DNA of 64,000 nt from Chryseobacterium lactis (GTDB lineage: Bacteria; Bacteroidota; Bacteroidia; Flavobacteriales; Weeksellaceae): positions 1,550,001 to 1,614,000 of the forward strand of contig NZ_CP033924.1 of the NCBI RefSeq assembly GCF_003815875.1, written 5' to 3'. Positions 54,511 to 61,627 of the stretch are shown piece after piece. The stretch's first letter is position 1; every line of letters starts with the position of its first letter. Position numbers and translations under genes: made by a program. The notes below the pieces were generated by a model. It did not search any database. It saw nothing but the letters and a program-made list of their open reading frames with translations, and was not told the DNA's origin.

Positions 54511-54542
54511 TGTCATTGTCAGCCTGAGCGGAGTCGAAGGCT
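54511..54542. repeat. REP-like palindromic element
   Basis: The core AGCCTGAGCGGAGTCGAAGG resembles the dispersed GAGCGGAGTCGAAG repeat known from many bacterial genomes. AGCCT and AGGCT at the ends pair as a short hairpin. It lies inside the kinase/RapZ intergenic region. Confidence 0.6.
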
Positions 54543-54569
54543 ATGAGCATAATATTATACTAATCCTTC

Positions 54570-55595
54570 TTAATGGTTCAAATTTAAAATTTCTTCAACT
54601 TTCGATTTAGCCTTTTCAGAGCTAAGTTGCCTGATCACTTTTTCAAGCTCAGGAAAATTTTTCATTTGCTCCCAAGAAGCTGCAAATTGGGTAATGTTTT
54701 CAATTCCTTTTTCCAGACTTGCTATGAAATGTTGTTTTCTCTGAATGAGTCCCCGGAATCCATACGCACCTAGGACCTGCAAAAATCTCATCACCTGAAC
54801 AGGCTTCACCGAATGATATAGTTGAGCTTTAATTTCCTCATCTTCAAATTGCTGGATATAAAATTCCAGCATCTCATTTTTAAAGTCCTCAGGAAAGTTT
54901 GCTTTTGCCTGGAAAAGAAAAGAGATGACGTCATACATCAATGGGCCTTTCATTGCAGACTGGTAGTCAATAAATGAAACCTCATTGTTGTCATTCACCA
55001 TAATGTTTCTTGCCTGGAAATCGCGGATCATAATTCCCTGTGGTTTAAGACTTTCAATAAGATTGGCAATTTGTTTGAATTCTTTTAAGAGCCTGGATTT
55101 ATTGTACTCCAATTCAAGGATGTCTGCTACAAAGTTTTTAAAATAATACAAATCATGAATCACCGGAAGTTCATCATAGCATTCATATTCAAATGTTTTT
55201 GAATAATCTATTTTCCCCTGAGTCTGAGTTTGCAGTTGAAACAATTTTTCCAGAGTTTGTTGTACCAGCTGCTTTACATGAGGCGAAAGGCTTTCTTTTG
55301 CAATGAGTTCGGAAAGAGTTTGGGCTCCCAGGAATTCCTGTACATATATTTTTCTATCCTCAGATACTGCAAAAATGGTTGGCGTATTTAGATTTAAATC
55401 AGAAAAAATATAGGAATAATAGAGAAAACTTTCATTTTCCGGGATATTTTCATTGTAGGTAATGATATATTTTTCAGTGCCGGCGGTCGCCAAAAAATTA
55501 ACTCTCGCAGAGCCGCTTTGAGCCAGTGTAACGAATTCGGAAGATTTTTTACCTAGATGGTTTTCAAAAAATCGTTTTGCGTTTTCAGAAGTCAT
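54570..55595 (-). CDS. APH-family phosphotransferase, AmgK-like
   Basis: I start at ATG 55595 (MTSENAKRFFENHLG); the upstream in-frame ATG at 55607 overlaps a TATATTTG -7 element on the minus strand (55612-55605). The 341-residue kinase has the Brenner-type motif as MIRDFQARNIMV and SFIDYQSAMKGPLMYD (DFG-like IDYQ). It matches the AmgK/YcbJ aminoglycoside-phosphotransferase-like group that phosphorylates cell-wall amino sugars. It heads the kinase/RapZ-C/MurU-like/LOG run. Confidence 0.87.
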   Translation of the reverse strand: MTSENAKRFFENHLGKKSSEFVTLAQSGSARVNFLATAGTEKYIITYNENIPENESFLYYSYIFSDLNLNTPTIFAVSEDRKIYVQEFLGAQTLSELIAKESLSPHVKQLVQQTLEKLFQLQTQTQGKIDYSKTFEYECYDELPVIHDLYYFKNFVADILELEYNKSRLLKEFKQIANLIESLKPQGIMIRDFQARNIMVNDNNEVSFIDYQSAMKGPLMYDVISFLFQAKANFPEDFKNEMLEFYIQQFEDEEIKAQLYHSVKPVQVMRFLQVLGAYGFRGLIQRKQHFIASLEKGIENITQFAASWEQMKNFPELEKVIRQLSSEKAKSKVEEILNLNH

Positions 55596-55779
55596 AATAT
55601 GAAACAAATATACTAATTTAACGTGAGTTGAATCACAATGTTTGAAGGGTAAGGGAAGTTGTTTTGAGAGTTTCTTTATTGATCGAAGAAATCTTTACAA
55701 TTAAAAGTAAAATATTGACTTCAATATACGCCCTCCCTGGTTTGTGATTTAAAATTTAGGTTTCTTGCCTCAAAATCAG

Positions 55780-55808
55780 TTGAGTTTACAGTCTAATTTT
55801 TATATTTG
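55780..55808 (+). promoter_or_regulatory. promoter of xrtF
   Basis: TTG (55780-55782), 18 bases, then TATATTTG (55801-55808), only 4 bases before ATG 55813. This indicates a leaderless or near-leaderless mRNA and rules out the longer frame that begins at 55765. Confidence 0.7.
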
Positions 55809-55812
55809 TACT

Positions 55813-56343
55813 ATGTTAAAGGACTTTAAGCCGGTTTTAGGAATTCTACTGCGTTTCATCATCATCTATCTGGTGCTGCTTTTTGCTTACCAATTTTATC
55901 TGAACAGCAGTAAAGATGCCGGTCTGGATCCGTTTTCACGAATCATTGCCAATCAGGTAAGCAGTTTGCAAAATAGTACAGGGTATCCGACGGAGCTTTA
56001 TGACGATGTCAGGAACGAACAGGTCTGGTTTTATGTTAAAAATCACTATGTCACAAGAATGGTTGAGGGTTGTAACGCTATTTCCGTAATCATCTTATTT
56101 GTGTCTTTTATTTTTGCCTTTTATAAAGGTTCAAAGACATTTGTATTTGTAGGAGTAGGACTGGTTTTACTGTATATTATGAATCTTTTGCGAATTGCCG
56201 GGTTGAATATTGTGATGTCGGATTATAAGGAATATGGAAAAATGTTTCATGACTTTGTCTTTCCCGCTATTATTTACGGAACGGTGGTTGTGCTTTGGCT
56301 GATTTGGATTAAATTCTTTGCTTTAAAACATGAAAATTCTTAA
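55813..56343 (+). CDS. xrtF: exosortase F
   Basis: The start at MLKDFKPVLGILLRF is set by the promoter just upstream. The 176-residue integral membrane protein has the exosortase catalytic triad: Cys about 87 in MVEGCNAISV, Arg about 126 in NLLRIAGLN and His about 146 in KMFHDFVFP. It should cleave and transfer C-terminal PEP-type sorting tails during export. The next gene overlaps by 14 bases. No obvious substrate with a matching sorting tail was seen in the window. Confidence 0.9.
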   Translation: MLKDFKPVLGILLRFIIIYLVLLFAYQFYLNSSKDAGLDPFSRIIANQVSSLQNSTGYPTELYDDVRNEQVWFYVKNHYVTRMVEGCNAISVIILFVSFIFAFYKGSKTFVFVGVGLVLLYIMNLLRIAGLNIVMSDYKEYGKMFHDFVFPAIIYGTVVVLWLIWIKFFALKHENS

Positions 56344-56776
56344 CTGGTTATTCGTCATTGTCGGAATTTGTGGTCTTGTGAGTGTTAGAATTTTCGAAGA
56401 TCAACTCTTCTATGATCCTTTTCTTGATTACTTCCACGAAGCGATAAAAAATATTGAATTCCCTGCCTTTGAATGGGGAAAGTTACTGTTAGGGCATATT
56501 TTCAGATTTATTCTGAATTTGCTGTTTTCCTGCCTGATTGTTTATGGCTTATTTAAAAACAAACAGTGGACGCTGCAGGGAGCGGTCATGATGGTCATTG
56601 TTTTTGCCATTGCGCTGCCTATTTATTTTTACTGTATTCATGATCAGTTTAAAATAGGCTATCTTTTTTCTTTTTATATGAGGAGGTTTGTAATTCAGCC
56701 TTTGATTATCCTTTTGATTGTTCCGATGTTTTATTACAGAAAGCAGATGATGGTTAATGAAGACAAAGATAAATAG
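56330..56776 (+). CDS. exosortase F system-associated protein
   Basis: The 148-residue membrane protein has about four TM segments, starts MKILNWLFVIVGICGL and contains DPFLDYFHEAIKN and FYMRRFVIQPLIILLIV, consistent with the XrtF-associated family that always follows xrtF in Flavobacteriia. Its coding start lies inside xrtF, implying coupled translation. The role is unknown. Confidence 0.88.
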   Translation: MKILNWLFVIVGICGLVSVRIFEDQLFYDPFLDYFHEAIKNIEFPAFEWGKLLLGHIFRFILNLLFSCLIVYGLFKNKQWTLQGAVMMVIVFAIALPIYFYCIHDQFKIGYLFSFYMRRFVIQPLIILLIVPMFYYRKQMMVNEDKDK

Positions 56777-56793
56777 GCCTGTTTAATTCCAGT

Positions 56794-57792
56794 CTATTCT
56801 GTAGTGTGTTTGTCAATACTGGTTACATTTTCAGCAGTCCATTCTACACGTTTAACGAAATCCTTTTCACGAACCGGGCAGTCTTTGATCTGACAAACCG
56901 GGCAGGAGATAGGCTTACAGTCATCCATATGAAAATTAAACTCTATGGGACGTTTTATATTGCTGGCAAGAAGGATAATGACTTTCTCCATTTCGCTGTG
57001 AGCATCACGAAGATCATAATACCATGGAAGGGTAATGTGGGCGTCAATATGAAGTGAGGATCCGAATTGCTGGATTTTCATATTATGCACGTCAATCCAT
57101 TCTGTATGTCTGTTTTCTTCAAGGATTTTGATGATCTGGTGTAATATTTCCGGATCTTGTTCATCCATAATTCCGCTTAAAGATTTTCGGACAATTTTAT
57201 AGCCTACAAATATGATGTAAAGCCCGAAGATTAATGCTACCGCAGAATCCAGCCAATAGATTTTTGTGAAATAAACAATCACTAAACTTCCTACCACACC
57301 AAGCGTGGTGATAGTATCCGATTGCAAATGCTTTCCGGATGAAATAAGGACAAGGGAATTCTCTCTTTCCCCCTTTTTTATAGAGATATAACCTAAAAGG
57401 TAGTTGATAACCGCAGTTGCTGTAATAATCCATATTCCCAGATCAATTTGGCTCAGTGTTTTACCTACAATAAGGCTATGAATCCCTTCATAAATAATCA
57501 TAATCCCCGCAATAGCAATCAAAGCTCCTTCAATACCGGAAGTAACAAATTCTACCTTTCCATGGCCATAAGGATGGTCTTCATCTTTTGGTTTGGCAGC
57601 AAGGTGTAGGGAATACAGTCCCATGAATGCGCTAATCACATTCACGATACTTTCCATAGCATCGGAGAACACTGCATCAGAATTGGTGAGTTTCCAGGCA
57701 ATAATCTTTCCGATGAAAAGAATGACTCCAAATGCGGCGATCAGTTTTTGGAATCCTATTTTATCTTTGTGTGTGTGTTTCTGGGTATTCAT
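56794..57792 (-). CDS. cation diffusion facilitator transporter
   Basis: The 332-residue protein has six TM segments with metal-site residues in FSDAMESIVNVISA (TM2) and HLQSDTITTLGV (TM5), a His-rich loop after TM3 (DEDHPYGHGKVEF) and a cytoplasmic C-terminal domain. It ends with a Cys-rich tail (CKPISCPVCQIKDCP) not common in the family, which may bind or sense metal. It exports Zn, Co, Cd or similar ions in exchange for protons. Confidence 0.92.
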   Translation of the reverse strand: MNTQKHTHKDKIGFQKLIAAFGVILFIGKIIAWKLTNSDAVFSDAMESIVNVISAFMGLYSLHLAAKPKDEDHPYGHGKVEFVTSGIEGALIAIAGIMIIYEGIHSLIVGKTLSQIDLGIWIITATAVINYLLGYISIKKGERENSLVLISSGKHLQSDTITTLGVVGSLVIVYFTKIYWLDSAVALIFGLYIIFVGYKIVRKSLSGIMDEQDPEILHQIIKILEENRHTEWIDVHNMKIQQFGSSLHIDAHITLPWYYDLRDAHSEMEKVIILLASNIKRPIEFNFHMDDCKPISCPVCQIKDCPVREKDFVKRVEWTAENVTSIDKHTTE

Positions 57793-57813
57793 ATCAGGAG
57801 TTTGATAAAAAAA

Positions 57814-57835
57814 AGAATCTCAATTTTGAGACTCT
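57814..57835 (-). terminator. terminator of asd
   Basis: AGAATCTCAA and TTGAGACTCT pair with one wobble, and the minus strand continues in a T run. Confidence 0.75.
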
Positions 57836-57851
57836 TTTTTATTTTGTTAGT

Positions 57852-58844
57852 TTATACTAAGTTATTTGCTACAAGGTATTCTGCGATTTGTACAGCGTTC
57901 GTTGCTGCTCCTTTCCTCAGATTGTCTGCTACAATCCAGAGGTTGAGTGTTTTGGGCTGTGACAGATCCCGTCTTATCCTTCCTACGAAAACCTCGTCCT
58001 TTCCTTCGGAGTATAAAGGCATTGGATAATGATTGTTTTTTACATCATCCATCACCACTACTCCTGGAGTTTCAGATAAGATTTTTCGTACTTCGTCCAG
58101 TTCAAATTCATTTTCAAATTCGATGTTTACACTTTCTGAGTGACCTCCCTGAACGGGAACTCTTACTGCAGTCGCTGTCAAATTGAACGTGTCGTCTCCT
58201 AAAATTTTCTTAGGTTCTTTCATCAATTTGATTTCTTCTTTTGTGTAATCATCATCAGAAAACACATCACAGTGAGGTAATGCATTTTTGAATATCTGAT
58301 ACGGATATACTTTTGCAGTTGAATCATCTCCGCTGATTTCTCCATTTAGCTGATCTACAGCAGCTTTGCCGGTTCCTGTTACAGATTGGTAAGTGGAAAC
58401 GATTACTCTTTTTAAATCATATTTTTTGTTCAATGGTCCCAGAACCATTACCAACTGAATGGTAGAACAATTCGGATTTGCAATGATCTTGTCTTCTTTC
58501 GTTAAAACATCAGCATTGATCTCAGGAACCACTAATTTTTTATCAGGATCCATTCTCCATGCAGAAGAATTGTCAATTACTGTTACTCCTGCCTCCGCAA
58601 ATAATGGAGCAAACTCAAGAGAAGTTGAACCTCCGGCAGAAAAGATGGCAATATCCGGTTTGGCAGCTATAGCGTCCTTCATGCTTACAATCGTAAATTC
58701 CTTCTGTTTATACTTCACCTTCTTGCCTACAGATTTTTCGGATGCTACCGGAATTAATTCTGTTACAGGGAAGTTTCTCTCCTCCAAAACTTTAAGCATA
58801 ACTTGTCCAACCATTCCTGTTGAACCTACTACAGCTACTTTCAT
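57852..58844 (-). CDS. asd: aspartate-semialdehyde dehydrogenase
   Basis: The 330-residue protein has the NADP loop GSTGMVGQVMLKVLEERNF, the catalytic Cys in NPNCSTIQ and His in VQGGHSESVN, with the substrate-binding segment QSVTGTGKAAV. It makes aspartate semialdehyde for lysine/DAP, threonine and methionine, upstream of dapB (31731). It is single, with its own terminator. Confidence 0.95.
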   Translation of the reverse strand: MKVAVVGSTGMVGQVMLKVLEERNFPVTELIPVASEKSVGKKVKYKQKEFTIVSMKDAIAAKPDIAIFSAGGSTSLEFAPLFAEAGVTVIDNSSAWRMDPDKKLVVPEINADVLTKEDKIIANPNCSTIQLVMVLGPLNKKYDLKRVIVSTYQSVTGTGKAAVDQLNGEISGDDSTAKVYPYQIFKNALPHCDVFSDDDYTKEEIKLMKEPKKILGDDTFNLTATAVRVPVQGGHSESVNIEFENEFELDEVRKILSETPGVVVMDDVKNNHYPMPLYSEGKDEVFVGRIRRDLSQPKTLNLWIVADNLRKGAATNAVQIAEYLVANNLV

Positions 58845-58915
58845 TGATTTAATTAAAAATTTAAGATTAAACTATTTATAAATTATAACGCATTATGTAT
58901 AATTTCTTTATCTAT

Positions 58916-59353
58916 TTATGCCCCGAAGACTCTTGTCCAAGGGAACGCGAATGCAAATAAACCTACTGCAATTAATCCCATAATCACTACTCCTAAAGAG
59001 ATGGTATCATTAGATTTTACTTTTTTGTTGACAATAGTCATCAAAACAGCTGCAATAAGCATAGAGAATGGATGCTCAACATATTGGAATCTTGAATAAG
59101 AATCGCTCATTAGTGTTCCTGCTGATATCGCAGCCTTAACACCTGGTGATACAAATAACATGATTATTCCCAGCAAAAACTGAACGTGGAAGAAGATCAT
59201 TGTAAATAAAGTTGTTTTCTTTAAAAACTTGTTCACTTTTCCACTGAATCCGAACATAGTAGCCAAAAGTGCAATAATAAATAATGCTACTAGCAGCAGT
59301 TCAAGATACCCGAATCCTTTGTGGGCATTAAGCAAAATCTTGTAAAAATCCAT
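58916..59353 (-). CDS. conserved four-TM membrane protein
   Basis: The 145-residue product has four TM segments, LLVALFIIALLATMFGF, TLFTMIFFHVQFLLGIIMLF, FSMLIAAVLMTIV and SLGVVIMGLIAVGLFAFAF, with a His in TM2 and TM3 region (HPFSM). Relatives in Flavobacteriia are sometimes mislabelled as ribosomal protein L27; there is no L27 similarity here. A cytochrome-b-like heme site is possible but unproven. A TATCTTTG -7 element lies on the minus strand at 59380-59373. Confidence 0.8.
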   Translation of the reverse strand: MDFYKILLNAHKGFGYLELLLVALFIIALLATMFGFSGKVNKFLKKTTLFTMIFFHVQFLLGIIMLFVSPGVKAAISAGTLMSDSYSRFQYVEHPFSMLIAAVLMTIVNKKVKSNDTISLGVVIMGLIAVGLFAFAFPWTRVFGA

Positions 59354-59385
59354 AATCTATTTTTTTTGTACACAAAGATAACAAA

Positions 59386-59408
59386 AATCCCGGCTCGAAG
59401 TCGGGATT
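59386..59408 (-). terminator. terminator of the BamE-like gene
   Basis: AATCCCG and CGGGATT form a stem extended by a G-U and two further pairs, followed by TTTTT on the minus strand. Confidence 0.75.
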
Positions 59409-59538
59409 GATATTTATAAAATCTAATATTGTGATAATTAGAAGTTGAAAGATAAAGTTGTAGACCATGTTCTTCCGAATTTAAAATAAATTCTGTTGAA
59501 GAGATGAGACCTATTATAAAAAGGCCATTTATGTAAGG

Positions 59539-59868
59539 TTAATGCGTTACAATTGTCGTTGAATTATTTTCAGATTCCTTTCCTTGTTCAAGAGCTACTA
59601 ATTTTCCTCCTTTAAAATGTAGAATATTGGTAATTGAGCTGTTTCCAAGATTGAAGTTTTCTTTGTAAAATAAGGATTCTTCCATCTCTTTGGTTTCTTT
59701 ATTTTCTGTAAATGCGGATTTGTAAGGTTTTCCAAATTTTGAGATAACCTGATCTTTCGTCATTCCGATACTTACCGATTCAGACGTAAACTTACTGCTT
59801 GTTTTGAAGGAAGTTAAAAATGCTAAAATCATGAGTATAGATACTGTTTGTGTTAAAAATAATCGCAT
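59539..59868 (-). CDS. secreted small protein with BamE/SmpA-like motif
   Basis: The 109-residue protein has a signal peptide (TVSILMILAFLTSF) and the SmpA/OmlA-type sequence SIGMTKDQVISKFGKPYKS followed by strands (LGNSSITNILHFKGGKLVAL). The lipobox of true BamE is missing. The fold is probably the small alpha/beta BamE-like domain; the function is unknown. It is divergent from the lanthipeptide cluster across 162 bases. Confidence 0.75.
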   Translation of the reverse strand: MRLFLTQTVSILMILAFLTSFKTSSKFTSESVSIGMTKDQVISKFGKPYKSAFTENKETKEMEESLFYKENFNLGNSSITNILHFKGGKLVALEQGKESENNSTTIVTH

Positions 59869-60000
59869 AATTTTTTTATTAAATGTACAAAAAACATCAG
59901 ATTTTTATGATGTAATGCACGAACAGGCGTCAATAAAAGGTTTAGACACTAATTGGTGTATTGTTAATGAAAAATAATGTGTTTTATTTGGAAATAAATG

Positions 60001-60008
60001 TATATTTG
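60001..60008 (+). promoter_or_regulatory. -7 element TATATTTG of the lanthipeptide cluster
   Basis: TATATTTG matches TAnnTTTG and lies 22 bases before the first precursor ATG. No good TTTG -33 box is at 19-20 bases, so an activator may be needed. Confidence 0.6.
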
Positions 60009-60030
60009 GTAGATAAAACATGAAAATACT

Positions 60031-60324
60031 ATGAGAAAGAAAAAAATTATCAGATTAGAAATCAATAAGGAAGAGATCCTTAATCTATCGCACGATGAAT
60101 CCCAGAAAATTTTAGGGGGAGAAAACGGAGTACTCACTGTAGATTATGGCGCTGATTGCCCGGTTACACAACCTGCTAATTGTGGTACCGGATATTCTGA
60201 AGATTGTACAGAAGAAGGATGTCAAAGCTTTACAGAGAACATGCAAAGTTGTGATTGTGGACCAGATGTATCTTCTCAATGCCCTTCTGCTAATTATTGG
60301 ACCTGTAACACGATAAGAACTTAA
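60031..60324 (+). CDS. class I lanthipeptide precursor 1
   Basis: The 97-residue precursor has the Bacteroidota class I leader (KKIIRLEINKEEILNLS, motif L-x-I-x-K-x5-L) ending at a double glycine (KILGG, residues 26-30). The core of about 67 residues is acidic, with eight Cys and many Thr/Ser (DCTEEGCQSFTENMQSCDCG) and ends IRT. With precursor 3 it forms one core subfamily. The ring pattern cannot be read from sequence alone. Confidence 0.88.
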   Translation: MRKKKIIRLEINKEEILNLSHDESQKILGGENGVLTVDYGADCPVTQPANCGTGYSEDCTEEGCQSFTENMQSCDCGPDVSSQCPSANYWTCNTIRT

Positions 60325-60344
60325 TTAAAACTAAATATTATAAC

Positions 60345-60638
60345 ATGAGAAAGAAGAAAATCATCAAATTAGAGATTAACAAAGAAGACATCCTTAATCT
60401 ATCACAAGATGAATCACAGAAAATTTTAGGAGGAGCAGGAACGGTAATTACTGTAGACCTTAGCCAGTGTCCTGGAAATGTGTGTAATGACACAGAAGGT
60501 TGCAATACAACTGAATGTACAGAAGAAGATTGTACCTATGGAGGTTGTACGATGAATGAAACAGATGATATAGCCTGTATCACTGATGTTACAAGAGACT
60601 GTGACAGAACTTTCGACTTCACTTGCGAAAGAACGTAA
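60345..60638 (+). CDS. class I lanthipeptide precursor 2
   Basis: The 97-residue precursor has the same leader (IIKLEINKEDILNLSQDESQ) and a GG site. The core has nine Cys and the subfamily segment SQCPGNVCND with ECTEEDCTYGGCTMNET, ending CERT. It is close to precursor 5 and related to 4. The gap to the previous gene is 20 bases. Confidence 0.88.
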   Translation: MRKKKIIKLEINKEDILNLSQDESQKILGGAGTVITVDLSQCPGNVCNDTEGCNTTECTEEDCTYGGCTMNETDDIACITDVTRDCDRTFDFTCERT

Positions 60639-60656
60639 TTCCCAAACTAATACAAC

Positions 60657-60938
60657 ATGAAAAAGCGAATTGTAAAACTGGAAATTAATAAAGAAGATAT
60701 TCTTAACCTTTCACTGGCTGAATCTCAGAAAATTGTTGGAGGAGGAGGAGATACTTTAACCTACGATAATGGAGATACCTGCCAGCAATTGACATTGCCC
60801 GACGATTGTAATCGTACAGAAGAAGGCTGCCAAGGATATACGGAAGGTATGGACAGTTGTGACAGTGCTTGCGGAGTGAGTGACGATAGAAACTGTTATA
60901 CAGGAGATGTATTTCAATGTAATGGTACAAGAACTTAA
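60657..60938 (+). CDS. class I lanthipeptide precursor 3
   Basis: The 93-residue precursor has a slightly diverged leader (LSLAESQKIVGGGG). The core has seven Cys and the precursor-1-like segment TEEGCQGYTEGMDSCDSACG, ending GTRT. Confidence 0.87.
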   Translation: MKKRIVKLEINKEDILNLSLAESQKIVGGGGDTLTYDNGDTCQQLTLPDDCNRTEEGCQGYTEGMDSCDSACGVSDDRNCYTGDVFQCNGTRT

Positions 60939-60941
60939 TGT

Positions 60942-61211
60942 ATGAGTAAGAGGAAAATCATCAAATTAGAGATTAATAAAGAAGATATCCTTAATCTGTC
61001 ACAGGATGAATCTCAAAAAGTTATAGGAGGTGGTGGTGCCGTTACTGTAGATTATAGTCAGTGCCCAGCGACAGGATGTGAAAACGACTCGGATGGATGT
61101 GGTTCCACAGACTGTACGGATGAAGATTGTACCTACGGAGACTGTACCATGAATGACACAGATGCAACAGATTGTGACAGAACCTTTGTTGGTTATTGTG
61201 AAAGAACTTAA
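60942..61211 (+). CDS. class I lanthipeptide precursor 4
   Basis: The 89-residue precursor is the shortest, starting 3 bases after precursor 3. Leader as in precursor 2 with KVIGGGG. The core has eight Cys and the subfamily segment DCTDEDCTYGDCTMNDTD, ending CERT. Confidence 0.87.
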   Translation: MSKRKIIKLEINKEDILNLSQDESQKVIGGGGAVTVDYSQCPATGCENDSDGCGSTDCTDEDCTYGDCTMNDTDATDCDRTFVGYCERT

Positions 61212-61233
61212 TTAAAAACTGAATATCGTGAAC

Positions 61234-61539
61234 ATGAGAAAGAAGAAAATTATCAAATTAGAGATTAACAAAGAAGACATCCTTAATCTGTCACAGGACG
61301 AATCTCAAAAAATTATAGGGGGAGCTGGAGCAGGCAATGTAATTACCGTAGACCTTAGCCAGTGTCCAGGAAATGTATGTGATGAAACAGAACGTTGTAA
61401 CACCAATGACTGCACAGACGAAGATTGCACTTATGGAGGTTGTACAATGAATGACACAGATGATACAGCCTGCGTTACAGATATCACAATGGATTGCTTT
61501 ACACAGGACGGGTCCGGAATGTGTGATGACAGAACCTAA
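61234..61539 (+). CDS. class I lanthipeptide precursor 5
   Basis: I start at ATG 61234, which gives the same MRKKKIIKLEINKED as precursors 1 and 2; a GTG two codons earlier is in frame. The 101-residue precursor has a GG site in KIIGGAGAG, a core with nine Cys, SQCPGNVCDE and DCTDEDCTYGGCTMNDTD, and ends DDRT. It is the longest core. Confidence 0.88.
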   Translation: MRKKKIIKLEINKEDILNLSQDESQKIIGGAGAGNVITVDLSQCPGNVCDETERCNTNDCTDEDCTYGGCTMNDTDDTACVTDITMDCFTQDGSGMCDDRT

Positions 61540-61563
61540 TATTTTTTTATTTACAATTAAAAT

Positions 61564-61599
61564 AAACGCGGATAGCTTATAGAAAAGTTATCCGTGTTT
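61564..61599 (+). terminator. hairpin between precursors and lanC (terminator/attenuator)
   Basis: AAACGCGGATAGCTT (61564-61578) pairs with AAGTTATCCGTGTTT (61585-61599) over 15 bp with two G-U pairs and a 6-base loop, followed by a T-rich stretch. It lies 24 bases past precursor 5 and 28 bases before lanC, so it should reduce or uncouple enzyme expression. Confidence 0.8.
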
Positions 61600-61627
61600 A
61601 TCTTTATATAAAAGATGAATTTAATTT

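Noticed and set aside
60020..60034. four-codon leader frame whose TGA overlaps the ATG of lanthipeptide precursor 1
   Set aside because: Too short to distinguish from chance in AT-rich DNA; no attenuation codons or alternative hairpins seen.
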